A DNA stretch of 64,000 bases from NCBI RefSeq assembly GCF_036173065.1, contig NZ_CP108041.1, positions 1,302,001 through 1,366,000 of the forward strand, given 5' to 3'. Within the stretch, counting starts at the first letter, position 1. The number at the start of each line of letters is the position of its first letter. A program made the translations under genes and the position numbers. The notes beneath the pieces are model-generated. The model was given only the letters and a program-made list of their open reading frames with translations, searched no databases and was not told where the DNA came from. Below are positions 51,721 through 60,656 of the stretch, piece by piece. Origin of the DNA: Rhodococcus sp. NBC_00297. Lineage in GTDB: Bacteria; Actinomycetota; Actinomycetes; Mycobacteriales; Mycobacteriaceae.

Positions 51721-53043
51721 ATGACGTCATCCTCGCCACCTCCCACGCGTCGCAGTCTGCTCTCGCGGGGGTCGTGGTCCGAAGCCTCGCGCATCACCGA
51801 CGTGCTGCGCAAGGAGACCGTCGGGGGTGCCCTGTTGCTGGTCGCCACGGTGATCGCTCTCGTCTGGGCCAACTCCCCGTGGTCGGCCGCCTACGACACG
51901 CTCATGGCGACACGAGTGGGCCCGTCCGCGCTCCACCTCGATCTCACTCTCTCCACATGGGCCGCGGACGGCTTGCTCGCGATCTTCTTCTTCGTCGTGG
52001 GCCTCGAACTCAAGCGCGAATTCGTCGCCGGCGACCTCCGCGACCCGGCGCGTGCGGCACTGCCCATCGCGGCCGCAATCGGCGGCATGGCCGTACCCGC
52101 ACTGATCTTCGTCGTCGTCAACCTGCGCACCGGTGACGGCGCACTGCTGGGGTGGGCCATTCCCACCGCGACCGACATCGCCTTCGCGGTCGCCGTTCTC
52201 GCCGTCGTCAGCACGCACCTACCGCTCGCCCTGCGCACCTTTCTGCTCACGCTGGCCGTCGTCGACGATCTCCTCGCGGTGACGGTGATCGCGATCTTCT
52301 ACACCGCCGACCTGAACTTCGTGGCGCTCGGCGCCGCGATGATCCCGCTCGCCCTCTTCGCCGTCGCCGTGCAGCGACGGATCCGGTCGTGGTGGATTCT
52401 CGTTCCCCTCGCGGTCGTCACCTGGGTTCTCATGCACGAGTCCGGCGTTCACGCCACGGTCGCCGGCGTGCTGCTCGGATTCGCGGTGCCGGTGATCCGC
52501 AGTCGCGCCGCCGGCGGTCCGGAGGCCGGTCCCGGTATGGCCGAACACTTCGAACATCGCATCCGACCTCTCTCAGCCGGTGTCGCAGTGCCGCTCTTCG
52601 CATTCTGCGCCGCCGGCGTGACCGTCGGCGGCGTGTCGGGCTTCTTCGAGGCGCTCGGCGACCCGATCGCCATCGGCATCGTCGCGGGACTGGTGGTCGG
52701 CAAGACCATCGGCGTGCTGGGCACCACGTATCTCGTGTCCCGCTTCACCCGTGCCACTCTCGATGCCGGACTCGCGTGGCGTGACGTGTTCGGCGTCGCC
52801 GTTCTCGCCGGCATCGGTTTCACCGTCTCGCTGTTGATCGGCGACCTCGCCTTCGGTGAGAGCACCGAGCGAGACGATCACGTCAAGGTCGGAGTGCTGA
52901 CCGGATCGGTGATCTCGGCGTGCATCGCCGCCGCGATTCTGCGCAGCCGAAACCGCGCGTACAAGCTGATCCACGAGGAGGAGACCCGCGACGACGATCA
53001 CGACGGCATCCCCGACGTGTATCAGCGCCGCGAGGAGAGCTGA
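51721..53043 (+). CDS. nhaA: NhaA Na+/H+ antiporter
   Basis: 440 aa. Family signatures: [18 protein letters not shown], the [12 protein letters not shown] segment and [19 protein letters not shown] with the paired Asp residues for ion binding, and [15 protein letters not shown]. Exchanges internal Na+ for external protons. C-terminus is hydrophilic with an Asp-rich stretch ([16 protein letters not shown]). Probably cotranscribed with the BCCT gene; ends 1 bp from the convergent MerR gene. Confidence 0.92.
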   Translation: MTSSSPPPTRRSLLSRGSWSEASRITDVLRKETVGGALLLVATVIALVWANSPWSAAYDTLMATRVGPSALHLDLTLSTWAADGLLAIFFFVVGLELKREFVAGDLRDPARAALPIAAAIGGMAVPALIFVVVNLRTGDGALLGWAIPTATDIAFAVAVLAVVSTHLPLALRTFLLTLAVVDDLLAVTVIAIFYTADLNFVALGAAMIPLALFAVAVQRRIRSWWILVPLAVVTWVLMHESGVHATVAGVLLGFAVPVIRSRAAGGPEAGPGMAEHFEHRIRPLSAGVAVPLFAFCAAGVTVGGVSGFFEALGDPIAIGIVAGLVVGKTIGVLGTTYLVSRFTRATLDAGLAWRDVFGVAVLAGIGFTVSLLIGDLAFGESTERDDHVKVGVLTGSVISACIAAAILRSRNRAYKLIHEEETRDDDHDGIPDVYQRREES

Positions 53044-53044
53044 C

Positions 53045-53440
53045 TCAGAGTTCGGTGACCGGCCTGCGGGCCGCGAGCAGAGCTGCGAACTCCTCGCCGT
53101 AGGCAAGATGGCGTCGCAACGTCTCGCATCGGTCCAGCGCCTTGTCGTGGCATTGGTCGACGAACTGTGTTGCGGCAGCACGGTCCTCGTCGTCGGCATC
53201 GCCGTTCCCGAGGACGTCGAGGGCTGCGAGCAGCTCGCCCATCTCGGCCAGCGTGAACTCCAGCGGCTTCATTCGCCGGATCACCAACAATCGCTCGACG
53301 TCGGCCTCGGTGTAGAGCCGGAATCCGCCGGCCGATCGCGCCGACGGGACGACGAGACCCACCGAGTCGTAGTGGCGCAGTGTGCGAATGGACAGTGCCG
53401 TGCGCTCGGCGACCTCACCGATCTGCATGCTCTCGCCCAC
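53045..53440 (-). CDS. MerR-family regulator
   Basis: 131 aa. MQIGEVAERTALSIRTLRHY then DSVGLVVPSARSAGGFRLYT is the MerR winged helix; a short dimerisation helix follows, with a single Cys-containing tail (FVDQCHDKALDRCETLRRHL) but no clear metal motif. Likely starts at Met1 or Met5. Lies 67 bp downstream of the SulP gene on the same strand. Confidence 0.85.
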   Translation of the reverse strand: MGESMQIGEVAERTALSIRTLRHYDSVGLVVPSARSAGGFRLYTEADVERLLVIRRMKPLEFTLAEMGELLAALDVLGNGDADDEDRAAATQFVDQCHDKALDRCETLRRHLAYGEEFAALLAARRPVTEL

Positions 53441-53507
53441 TGTCCCGCTCCTTCGTCGTACGTCGAGTGTGCGTCGACTCTAGTTCCGACCCGGAGACCG
53501 GGCCCGA

Positions 53508-55013
53508 TCAGTGTCCTGCGCCGAGATTTCCGCTGAGCCGGTCCCGTCGTTCCACGGACGACGCGTTCAGCCCCACGATCTCGACCTTCTTGCCCCTCGC
53601 CGCGTACTTCGTGGTGACGGCATCGAGCGTCGCGACCGTGGAGGCGTCCCAGATGTGGGACTCCGACATGTCGATGACGATGTTCTCGGGGTCACCGACG
53701 TAGTCGAACTGGTGGATCAGATCGTTGCTGGAGGCGAAGAACAGCTCTCCCAGGACCTTGTAGACGCGCGTGTTCTCGTCCGGGTGCGCCACGTCGACCA
53801 CCTCGGTGAGGTGCGCGACCCGCCGCGCGAAGAGCACCATCGCGGTGACGACACCCACGATGACGCCGTAGGCCAGATTGTGGGTCGCGACGGTCACGGC
53901 CACTGTGGCGACCATGACGAGCGTCTCGCTCTTGGGCATGCGCCGCAGGGTCGACGGACGGATGCTGTGCCAGTCGAACGTGCCCACCGAGACCATGATC
54001 ATGACCGCGACCAACGCGGCCATCGGGATGAGTGCCACGATGTCGCCCAGTCCCACCACGAGGATCAGCAGGAACGTCCCGGCGAGGAAGGTCGAGATCC
54101 GGGTACGAGCGCCGGAGACCTTCACGTTGATCATGGTCTGGCCGATCATCGCGCAGCCGCCCATGCCGCCGGTGAAGCCCGTGACGAGGTTGGCGACACC
54201 CTGGCCCCAACCCTCGCGGGTCTTGTTCGAGCGCGAATCGGTGATGTCGTCCACCAGCTTTGCGGTCATGAGTGATTCGAGCAGACCCACCAGTGCGATG
54301 GCGAGCGAGAACGGCGCGATGATCGACAGGGCGTCGAGGGTGAACGGCACGTTCGGGAGCAGCAGCGTCGGAAGCGAGGACGGCAGCTCGCCCTCGTCGC
54401 CGACATCGGGAACCTGCAGCGCGAACACGAGGGTGGCGGCGGTGAGCATCACGATGGCGATCAACGGTGCGGGCACGACGGTCGTCAGCTTGGGAAGGAA
54501 CACCATGACCACGAGACCCACTGCCACGAGGGGATACACCAGGGCGGGCACGCCGATGAGGTAGGGCAACTGCGACGTGAAGATGAGGATGGCGAGCGCG
54601 TTGACGAACCCGACCATCACGCTGCGCGGAATGAAGCGCATCAGCTTCGCCACTCCGACGACGCTGAGCACGATCTGCAGGACGCCACCGAGGATCACGG
54701 CGGCGATGAGGTAGTCGAGGCCGTACTCGCGTGACAGTGGCGCGACGACGAGGGCGATCGCTCCGGTGGCGGCGGAGATCATGGCCGGACGACCGCCGAC
54801 GATCGAGATGGTGACCGCCATCGTGAAGGACGCGAACAGTCCGACGCGGGGATCGACACCGGCGATGATGGAGAACGAGATCGCCTCCGGGATCAGCGCC
54901 AGCGCGACGACCAGGCCCGCCAGCACCTCGGTCTTCAGACGTCGAGGTGAGCGCAGCGCGGCCAGCACCGAGGTGTCCTCGGGTGGGGCGACGGTCGAGC
55001 CGGCGTGGGACAT
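53508..55013 (-). CDS. SulP family anion transporter with STAS domain
   Basis: 501 aa. N-terminal membrane domain with the SulP signature (AGLVVALALIPEAISFSIIA, GVDPRVGLFASFTMAVTISI) and ~10-14 helices; C-terminal STAS domain from ~400 (RVYKVLGELFFASSNDLIHQ, IVIDMSESHIWDASTVATLD). Imports sulfate, bicarbonate or a similar anion; which one is not decidable. Divergent from the ars operon. Confidence 0.88.
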   Translation of the reverse strand: MSHAGSTVAPPEDTSVLAALRSPRRLKTEVLAGLVVALALIPEAISFSIIAGVDPRVGLFASFTMAVTISIVGGRPAMISAATGAIALVVAPLSREYGLDYLIAAVILGGVLQIVLSVVGVAKLMRFIPRSVMVGFVNALAILIFTSQLPYLIGVPALVYPLVAVGLVVMVFLPKLTTVVPAPLIAIVMLTAATLVFALQVPDVGDEGELPSSLPTLLLPNVPFTLDALSIIAPFSLAIALVGLLESLMTAKLVDDITDSRSNKTREGWGQGVANLVTGFTGGMGGCAMIGQTMINVKVSGARTRISTFLAGTFLLILVVGLGDIVALIPMAALVAVMIMVSVGTFDWHSIRPSTLRRMPKSETLVMVATVAVTVATHNLAYGVIVGVVTAMVLFARRVAHLTEVVDVAHPDENTRVYKVLGELFFASSNDLIHQFDYVGDPENIVIDMSESHIWDASTVATLDAVTTKYAARGKKVEIVGLNASSVERRDRLSGNLGAGH

Positions 55014-55077
55014 GACGAGCCTCTTTCACGGTGCGGGACTGCCGGAGGCCGAGCACGGCCCTCCGCTGGGCGGAACC

Positions 55078-55097
55078 CTACTCTCACCGGAGAGTAG
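55078..55097. promoter_or_regulatory. inverted repeat CTACTCTC-ACCG-GAGAGTAG
   Basis: Perfect 8-bp arms in the 128-bp region between the divergent SulP and arsR genes, 64 bp from the SulP start. Operator or small hairpin; role unknown. Confidence 0.4.
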
Positions 55098-55117
55098 AGT
55101 GCGAATTGACCGAGACC

Positions 55118-55133
55118 ATCGACAACCGTCAAT
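55118..55133 (+). promoter_or_regulatory. candidate ArsR operator
   Basis: ATCGAC-AACC-GTCAAT, an imperfect inverted repeat 8 bp upstream of the arsR start; a second ATTGAC half-site lies at 55105. Placement suits autorepression of the ars operon. Confidence 0.45.
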
Positions 55134-55141
55134 ATAGAAGA

Positions 55142-55504
55142 ATGTCGAATCAGTCAGAGCCCGCCACGGGTGTCCGATGCTCGCCCCTGGTTCGTGAACC
55201 TCTGACCGAGCAGCAGTCGCACATCCTCGCGTCGATGTTCAAGGCGCTGGGCGACCCGGTCCGGTTGCGCCTGCTCAGTCTCATCGCGAGTCACGACGGT
55301 GGGGAGGCGTGCGTGTGCGACATCTCCGGATCCTTCGACCTGTCGCAGCCGACCATCTCCCATCACCTCAAGGTGCTTCGCCAGGCCGGCCTGCTCGACT
55401 CCGAGCGGCGCGGAACCTGGGTCTACTACCGCGTGGTTCCCGATGCGCTGCAGCAGTTGTCGGCCGTCATGGCCACCGTCGACCCGACGGTGGTGACCGC
55501 ATGA
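55142..55504 (+). CDS. arsR: ArsR arsenite-responsive repressor
   Basis: 120 aa ArsR/SmtB winged helix. ALGDPVRLRLLSLIASH, the metalloid site EACVCDISG (Cys57 and Cys59), and the recognition helix LSQPTISHHLKVLRQAGLL. Cys13 may be a third ligand. Expected to release DNA when it binds As(III)/Sb(III). Stop overlaps the acr3 start (ATGA). Confidence 0.92.
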   Translation: MSNQSEPATGVRCSPLVREPLTEQQSHILASMFKALGDPVRLRLLSLIASHDGGEACVCDISGSFDLSQPTISHHLKVLRQAGLLDSERRGTWVYYRVVPDALQQLSAVMATVDPTVVTA

Positions 55505-56589
55505 GCACCGCGGCGAACACCAGCGACCACCCCGCCGTCGTCGGCAAGCTCTCCACCCTCGACCGCTTCCTCCCGGTGTGGATCGGCGTCGCGATGGTCG
55601 TCGGGCTGCTGCTCGGTCGCGTGATCCCCGGGATGAACGACGCCTTGTCGTCGATCTCCGTCGACGGTGTGTCCCTGCCGATCGCGATCGGCCTGCTGAT
55701 CATGATGTACCCGGTGTTGGCCAAGGTCCGCTACGACCGGCTCGACACCGTCACCGGTGACAAGAAGCTCCTCCTCGGTTCTCTCGCTCTGAACTGGATT
55801 CTCGGCCCCGCCTTGATGTTCGCGCTGGCCTGGCTGTTCCTCCCCGACCTGCCCGAGTACCGCACCGGACTGATCATCGTCGGACTCGCCCGCTGCATCG
55901 CGATGGTCATCATCTGGAACGACCTCGCCTGCGGCGACCGCGAAGCCGCCGCCGTTCTCGTGGCGATCAATTCGGTCTTCCAGGTGGTCATGTTCGCCGT
56001 CCTCGGCTGGTTCTACCTCTCCGTGCTCCCCGGCTGGCTCGGTCTCGACCAGACCACCATCGAGGCATCACCGTGGCAGATCGCGAAATCCGTGCTGATT
56101 TTCCTGGGCATCCCGTTGATCGCCGGATTCGCCTCTCGGTACTTCGGCGAACGCGCCAAGGGCCGCGACTGGTACGAGACATCGTTCATCCCCAAGATCG
56201 GGCCGTGGGCGCTCTACGGACTGCTGTTCACCATCGTTGTCCTCTTCGCCCTGCAGGGCGACCGCATCACCTCCCAGCCCCTGGACGTCGTGGGCATCGC
56301 GCTCCCGCTTCTGGTGTACTTCGCGGTGATGTGGGGCGGCGGATACGCCCTCGGCGCAGCGATGGGACTGGGCTACGAGCGCACGACGACCCTGGCGTTC
56401 ACCGCGGCGGGCAACAACTTCGAACTCGCCATCGCTGTCGCGATCGCCACCTACGGCGCCACGTCCGGTCAAGCCCTCGCCGGCGTCGTCGGACCCCTGA
56501 TCGAAGTCCCTGTGCTCGTGGGCCTGGTCTACGTCTCGCTGGCACTGCGCAGACGATTTTCAGCCACCCGACAGACGAAGGAATCCTGA
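55501..56589 (+). CDS. acr3: ACR3-type arsenite efflux permease
   Basis: 362 aa, ten predicted helices. MMYPVLAKVRYDRLDTVTGD, the conserved Cys in GLARCIAMVIIWNDLACGDR, and FTAAGNNFELAIAVAIATYG are ACR3 hallmarks. Exports As(OH)3 driven by the proton gradient. Overlaps arsR and arsC, forming an arsR-acr3-arsC operon. Confidence 0.94.
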   Translation: MSTAANTSDHPAVVGKLSTLDRFLPVWIGVAMVVGLLLGRVIPGMNDALSSISVDGVSLPIAIGLLIMMYPVLAKVRYDRLDTVTGDKKLLLGSLALNWILGPALMFALAWLFLPDLPEYRTGLIIVGLARCIAMVIIWNDLACGDREAAAVLVAINSVFQVVMFAVLGWFYLSVLPGWLGLDQTTIEASPWQIAKSVLIFLGIPLIAGFASRYFGERAKGRDWYETSFIPKIGPWALYGLLFTIVVLFALQGDRITSQPLDVVGIALPLLVYFAVMWGGGYALGAAMGLGYERTTTLAFTAAGNNFELAIAVAIATYGATSGQALAGVVGPLIEVPVLVGLVYVSLALRRRFSATRQTKES

Positions 56590-56999
56590 TGTCCCGCAAG
56601 CCGAGTGTGTTGTTCGTCTGCGTGAAGAACGGTGGCAAGTCGCAGATGGCCGCAGGGCTGATGCGCACGGTTGCCGGTGACGATGTCGAGGTGCATTCCG
56701 CCGGGACTGCCCCCGGCAGTGCAGTCAACGCTCTGTCCGCCGAGTCGCTGCGCGAGGTCGGAGTCGATCTCACCGGTGAGCACCCCAAGCCGATCGATCC
56801 GGATCTGATGTCCCGGATGGACTACGTCGTCACCCTCGGCACCGAGGCGACCGTCGACCCGGTCGAGGGACCGACCTACCTGAACTGGGACACTGACGAG
56901 CCGTCGACGCGAGGTATCGAGGGCATCGAGCGGATGCGCCTGGTGCGCGACGACATCGCCACGCGCGTCGACGAACTCGCGGCGCGACTGCGGATCTGA
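56589..56999 (+). CDS. arsC: arsenate reductase, LMW-phosphatase type (mycothiol-dependent)
   Basis: 136 aa. Active-site loop VLFVCVKNGGKSQMA with Cys11; in most LMW phosphatases the loop is Cys-x5-Arg, here Cys-x5-Lys-Ser. The general-acid Asp is in NWDTDEPS. Cys11 is the only cysteine, so the internal-disulfide, thioredoxin-linked mechanism is impossible; this fits arsenate-mycothiol transferases of Actinobacteria. Overlaps the acr3 stop by one base (TGATG). Followed by a strong terminator. Confidence 0.88.
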   Translation: MSRKPSVLFVCVKNGGKSQMAAGLMRTVAGDDVEVHSAGTAPGSAVNALSAESLREVGVDLTGEHPKPIDPDLMSRMDYVVTLGTEATVDPVEGPTYLNWDTDEPSTRGIEGIERMRLVRDDIATRVDELAARLRI

Positions 57000-57011
57000 C
57001 ACGGGCCGCAC

Positions 57012-57050
57012 CCGACGGCCGGCACTCCCGGTCGGAGTGGCGGCCGTCGG
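57012..57050. terminator. bidirectional terminator between arsC and DUF305 gene
   Basis: CCGACGGCC (57012-57020) and GGCCGTCGG (57042-57050) with inner GGCACTCC/GGAGTGGC give a ~17-bp stem with one mismatch around CGGTC. It lies between convergent stops. Confidence 0.7.
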
Positions 57051-57057
57051 CCGGAGG

Positions 57058-57684
57058 TCAACCGAGAAGTTGTTCCATCCTGGCGATCTCGGCGTTCTGC
57101 GTGTCGACGATCGTGCGAGCCATCGCGACCGCGTCGTCGTTCGAGCCCTCCTCGATCTCCGTCTCCGCCATGGCGACCGCACCTCGATGATGGTCGATCA
57201 TCATCGTCAGCCACCGCTGGTCGAACTCGTCGCCGGACAAGGCCGTCAGGGAGGCCATGTCCTGCGAACTCATCATTCCGCTCCCCGACCCGTGATCCAT
57301 GCCCTGCATGTCGTCGGGCGTTGCCGACGGAGACGGCTGACCCCACTCCGCCAGCCATGAGGCCAACTGGTCCATCTCGGGTGCCTGCGCGTCCGCGATC
57401 TCGTCGGCGAGCGTGACCACGTCCGGGTTCGTGGAACGCCCGTCGACCATGGAGGCCATCTCGACAGCCTGAGCATGGTGCGGGTACATCATCGATGCGA
57501 ACGCGACGTCGGCGTCGGCGAAGTCCGCAGCGGGATCCTGAGACGGCGCGGACTCCATGGACGAGGAACCCATCGAGTGGCCCTCCATCGACGCGGACGA
57601 TTCGTCGTCGCCACAACCGGCGACGAGGGCGACTCCGATCGCGGCAGCGGCGAGTGTGGTGACTGTCGTGTTCTTGACATGCAT
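57058..57684 (-). CDS. DUF305 lipoprotein, Met/His-rich
   Basis: 208 aa. Signal peptide with lipobox VALVAGC; then Met/His-rich stretch (SMEGHSMGSSSMES) and two DUF305 repeats, each with a His-His core: MMYPHHAQAVEMASM and MMIDHHRGAVAMAETEI. Such motifs bind copper-like metals in related proteins. ATG 57684 has AGGAG 7 bases upstream. Outside-facing; follows the DUF6153-like gene by 85 bp in the same direction, downstream of GC-rich operators. Confidence 0.88.
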   Translation of the reverse strand: MHVKNTTVTTLAAAAIGVALVAGCGDDESSASMEGHSMGSSSMESAPSQDPAADFADADVAFASMMYPHHAQAVEMASMVDGRSTNPDVVTLADEIADAQAPEMDQLASWLAEWGQPSPSATPDDMQGMDHGSGSGMMSSQDMASLTALSGDEFDQRWLTMMIDHHRGAVAMAETEIEEGSNDDAVAMARTIVDTQNAEIARMEQLLG

Positions 57685-57769
57685 GGGCGTACTCCTGAGG
57701 TGTGTCGAACGGGATAGGGGTCTGAATCGACGTGCGATCCGCCGGGGCATCACTGCCCCGGGCTCCCCG

Positions 57770-58201
57770 TCACACCCGCAGAAGTACCGAGTCGTCCAGC
57801 GAGGACAGCGCCCATGGTGGAGCTCGACCTGCGCGGGCGACGATCACGACGACACGGTCGGATGCGTCATCGAGCGCCGGCAGGCACTCGACGGCCCCGA
57901 TCGGGACCGACATCGGCGGGAACGAGGTGACCGTCCCGATGCACGGATGCATCATGTCGTGACCGCCGGGACACGGCAGTCGCTCCGCCGCCGGACCGGG
58001 CTCCGCGATGTGCGTGGCGGCGTCAGCGTGGACCTCCGCGTCCATCGACGCGTGGTGGTTCGGCATCGCTTCATGGGCCGCGGCGGTCTGGACGGGCACC
58101 ACCATGTGCATCAGCACCACGCCCAGTGCGATCGAGACGGCCCACCAGGCCATCTGCACAGCGAGGGTCAGCGAACGTCGCTGCCGAAGACTGTGCAACA
58201 C
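57770..58201 (-). CDS. DUF6153-like membrane-anchored Met/His protein
   Basis: ~143 aa. One N-terminal hydrophobic helix (AWWAVSIALGVVLMHMVVPV) followed by an exported region with His, Met and Cys pairs (HEAMPNHHASMDAEVHADAA, LPCPGGHDMMHPCIG), suggesting metal binding. Resembles the DUF6153 group. The start is uncertain: GTG 58201 chosen; GTG 58219/58225 also possible. First gene leftward from the operator cluster at 58222-58466. Confidence 0.68.
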   Translation of the reverse strand: MLHSLRQRRSLTLAVQMAWWAVSIALGVVLMHMVVPVQTAAAHEAMPNHHASMDAEVHADAATHIAEPGPAAERLPCPGGHDMMHPCIGTVTSFPPMSVPIGAVECLPALDDASDRVVVIVARAGRAPPWALSSLDDSVLLRV

Positions 58202-58221
58202 GGGCCCCAGTGTACCGACGA

Positions 58222-58238
58222 GTACCCCCTGGGGGTAC
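58222..58238. promoter_or_regulatory. CsoR-family operator, box A
   Basis: GTACCCCC-T-GGGGGTAC, perfect 8-bp arms: the A/T-flanked C-tract/G-tract palindrome recognised by CsoR-family repressors. It lies just upstream of the DUF6153-like start. Confidence 0.72.
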
Positions 58239-58279
58239 GTCGGCGGTCGTCGCACCGACACCCGGCAACCTCGGTCAGA

Positions 58280-58293
58280 TACCCCAGGGGGTA
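58280..58293. promoter_or_regulatory. CsoR-family operator, box B
   Basis: TACCCC-AG-GGGGTA, perfect 6-bp arms, same class as box A, in the region shared by the divergent DUF6153-like and MMPL genes. Confidence 0.7.
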
Positions 58294-58297
58294 CTTG

Positions 58298-58315
58298 CAT
58301 ACCCCCCCTCGTATG
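58298..58315. promoter_or_regulatory. CsoR-type box C (variant)
   Basis: CATAC-CCCCCCTC-GTATG: outer arms are perfect but the centre is a C-tract without the matching G-tract. May be a degenerate operator or half-site next to box B. Confidence 0.45.
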
Positions 58316-58450
58316 TGACACGGTGTGCGCAGTCCAGCGGATCGAACGCGGAAGGAGTGTCCAGTGGGCCCCCCTGCCGAATGCTCACAGTTCCACCGCT
58401 GAGCACACCCTCACACCACTTCTCGACGATGGCCGATCCAGGCCCTTCAC

Positions 58451-58466
58451 ATACCCCCACCCGTAT
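58451..58466. promoter_or_regulatory. CsoR-type box D (variant)
   Basis: ATACCCCCACCCGTAT, the same pattern as box C, 12 bp before the MMPL start and overlapping its ribosome-site region (TATAGGAG). Confidence 0.45.
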
Positions 58467-58477
58467 AGGAGTCCACC

Positions 58478-60631
58478 GTGTCCCAGTCCGACACCGTCGC
58501 CGAATCCCGGCCCGGCGACCACCACGACAGTGCCCCCGGCCGCCTCGGCCGGTGGGGCGCAGCCATGGTCACCCGCCGCCGCTGGGTCTTCGGCACCTGG
58601 CTGATTCTGCTGATCGCCCTCGGATCCGCTGCACCGTCGGTGTTCTCGTCCCTCGCCGGCGCCGGGTGGCAGGCGAACGGATCGGAATCGGTGCAGGTCC
58701 GCGAGCTCGCCGAGGAACACTTCGGCGGCAACTCCTCCGCCGCGGTGCAGGTCGTCGTCCACAGCGACTCCGGTGCGCTGACGGACCCGGAAGCGACTGC
58801 CGCTCTCACCGGCGCGACCGACATCCTGAACGCCGACCCGCGTTTCGGTGAGATCGTGCCCCCGCAGCCGGGGATGACGATCAGCCCCGATGGGCGCACC
58901 GGCATCCTGATCGCCGGCGCCGACGGCACCACCGACGAGATGGTCACCGCCGTCGACGACGTCAAGGACCAGCTCACCGCACTCTCCGGCGACGGTGTCG
59001 AGGTCTACCCCACCGGCGCGTCGGCGCTGTGGTCGGACTTCGACAAGGCCAACCACGACGCGATGATCCAGGCCGAACTCATCTCCTGGCCCGTCACCCT
59101 CGCCATCATGGTTCTCGCGTTCGGCTCGCTCGTCGCCGCCGGACTCCCGCTGCTCTTGACCATCGCCGGTCTCGTCGCCTCCGCCGGCGGGCTGGTCCTG
59201 CTGAACGAGATCACCCCGATCTCGGTGTGGGCCATGAACTTCGCCATGATGTTCGCCCTCGCACTCGGCATCGACTACGCACTGTTCCTCGTCGCCCGCT
59301 TCCGCGACGCCCTGCGCTCCCGCGATCCCCGCGCGGCCGTCGCCGAGACCATGGACACCGCCGGCAAAGCCGTGGTCCTGTCCGGACTCACCGTCCTCGT
59401 CAGCTTGTCCGCCGTGCTGATCGTCCCCGCCCCCGCGGTGCGGACCATGGCCGTCGGGATCATGCTCGCCGTCACCTTCGTCCTGCTCGCCACCCTCACC
59501 CTGCTCCCCGCCGCCCTCGGCGCGCTCGGACCGAAGGTCGATGCCGCGTCCCTTCCCTACGCCAAGCGTCAGCAGCACCGCTCGTCGGTGTTCGCCGCGT
59601 GGGGCGCTCTCCTGCACAAGCACCCGTGGCCGTTCGCGCTCGCCTCGATCGGCGTCCTCGTCGCACTGGCGCTGCCTGTTCTCGGCCTGAAGGTCGCGAT
59701 GCCGTCGATCTCCGTCGTCCCCGAGGACGCGCCCGTGCGGCAGGGCTACGCCCTCGTCCAGCAGCAGTTCGGCGACGGAGCCCCCGGCGCACTGCAGATC
59801 GTCGTCTCTGACACCGACTCCGCAGACACGGCCGCCGCCGCGGCGCAGGTGTCCGGCATCGCCATGGTCACCCCACCGCAACCCGCCGCCGACGGCTCCG
59901 GCTACGCACTCCTGCAAGCGATTCCGGCGGTCGACCCCTCCGACGAGTCGATGGGCACCATCCTCGCCGACCTGCGCGGCGAGCTCCCGGAGTCGGCGCT
60001 GGTCGGCGGCGCCCCCGCGGAGAACCTCGACCTGCAGCAGGCCCTGAACGGCTCCCTGCCGCTCGTCGTCACGATCATCCTGATCCTCGGGTTCGTGCTG
60101 CTCCTCGTCGCACTGCAAGCACCCTTGATCGCGTTCCTGGGCACCGCGGTCAGCCTGCTCTCCACCGCCGCCGCGTTCGGCGTCGCGAAGCTGATCTTCC
60201 AGGACGGGCACAGCGCCTCGCTGCTCGGCTTCACTCCGCAGGGCTTCCTGAACGGCTGGGGACCGGTGTTCTTCTTCGCGATGATCTTCGCCATCGCCAT
60301 GGACTACACCGTGTTCCTCCTCGCCACCGCCAAGGAGCACGTCGAGCGCACCGGCGACGCGACGACGGCGATGATCGACGGTCTCGCCCACTCCGGGCGG
60401 GTCATCTTCGCCGCGGCCGCGGTGATGGTGGCGGTGTTCTTCACCTTCGCCCTCGCCGACCCGCTCCCGCCGAAGGAGATGGGCATCATCCTCGGCGTCG
60501 CCGTGCTTCTCGACGCCATCCTGATTCGGTTGATCCTGCTGCCCGTCCTGCTCCGACTGACCGGCTCCGCCGCCTGGTGGTCACCGGCCTGGCTCCGCAA
60601 GGCCCTCCCGTCCATCAGCTTCTCCCACTGA
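58478..60631 (+). CDS. MMPL/RND-family membrane exporter
   Basis: 717 aa in two repeats, each one helix, a ~130-residue outside domain and five to six helices. GIDYALFLVARFRDALRSRD in repeat 1 and AMDYTVFLLATAKEHVERTG in repeat 2 carry the MMPL proton-relay Asp-Tyr pairs. This compact form lacks the long C-terminus of mycobacterial MmpL3. GTG start with AGGAG. It is under GC-box operators and followed by DUF302 and the CsoR-family gene, so it may export a metal complex, sulfur compound or lipid in response to that sensor. Confidence 0.88.
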   Translation: MSQSDTVAESRPGDHHDSAPGRLGRWGAAMVTRRRWVFGTWLILLIALGSAAPSVFSSLAGAGWQANGSESVQVRELAEEHFGGNSSAAVQVVVHSDSGALTDPEATAALTGATDILNADPRFGEIVPPQPGMTISPDGRTGILIAGADGTTDEMVTAVDDVKDQLTALSGDGVEVYPTGASALWSDFDKANHDAMIQAELISWPVTLAIMVLAFGSLVAAGLPLLLTIAGLVASAGGLVLLNEITPISVWAMNFAMMFALALGIDYALFLVARFRDALRSRDPRAAVAETMDTAGKAVVLSGLTVLVSLSAVLIVPAPAVRTMAVGIMLAVTFVLLATLTLLPAALGALGPKVDAASLPYAKRQQHRSSVFAAWGALLHKHPWPFALASIGVLVALALPVLGLKVAMPSISVVPEDAPVRQGYALVQQQFGDGAPGALQIVVSDTDSADTAAAAAQVSGIAMVTPPQPAADGSGYALLQAIPAVDPSDESMGTILADLRGELPESALVGGAPAENLDLQQALNGSLPLVVTIILILGFVLLLVALQAPLIAFLGTAVSLLSTAAAFGVAKLIFQDGHSASLLGFTPQGFLNGWGPVFFFAMIFAIAMDYTVFLLATAKEHVERTGDATTAMIDGLAHSGRVIFAAAAVMVAVFFTFALADPLPPKEMGIILGVAVLLDAILIRLILLPVLLRLTGSAAWWSPAWLRKALPSISFSH

Positions 60632-60656
60632 CACCCCCGACCGAAGGACGACACTC

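Noticed and set aside
58385-60391. 668-codon open frame opposite the MMPL gene
   Set aside because: Low-complexity Glu/Gly/Asp/His composition typical of the complement of a membrane-protein gene; the plus strand has MMPL motifs and a ribosome site.
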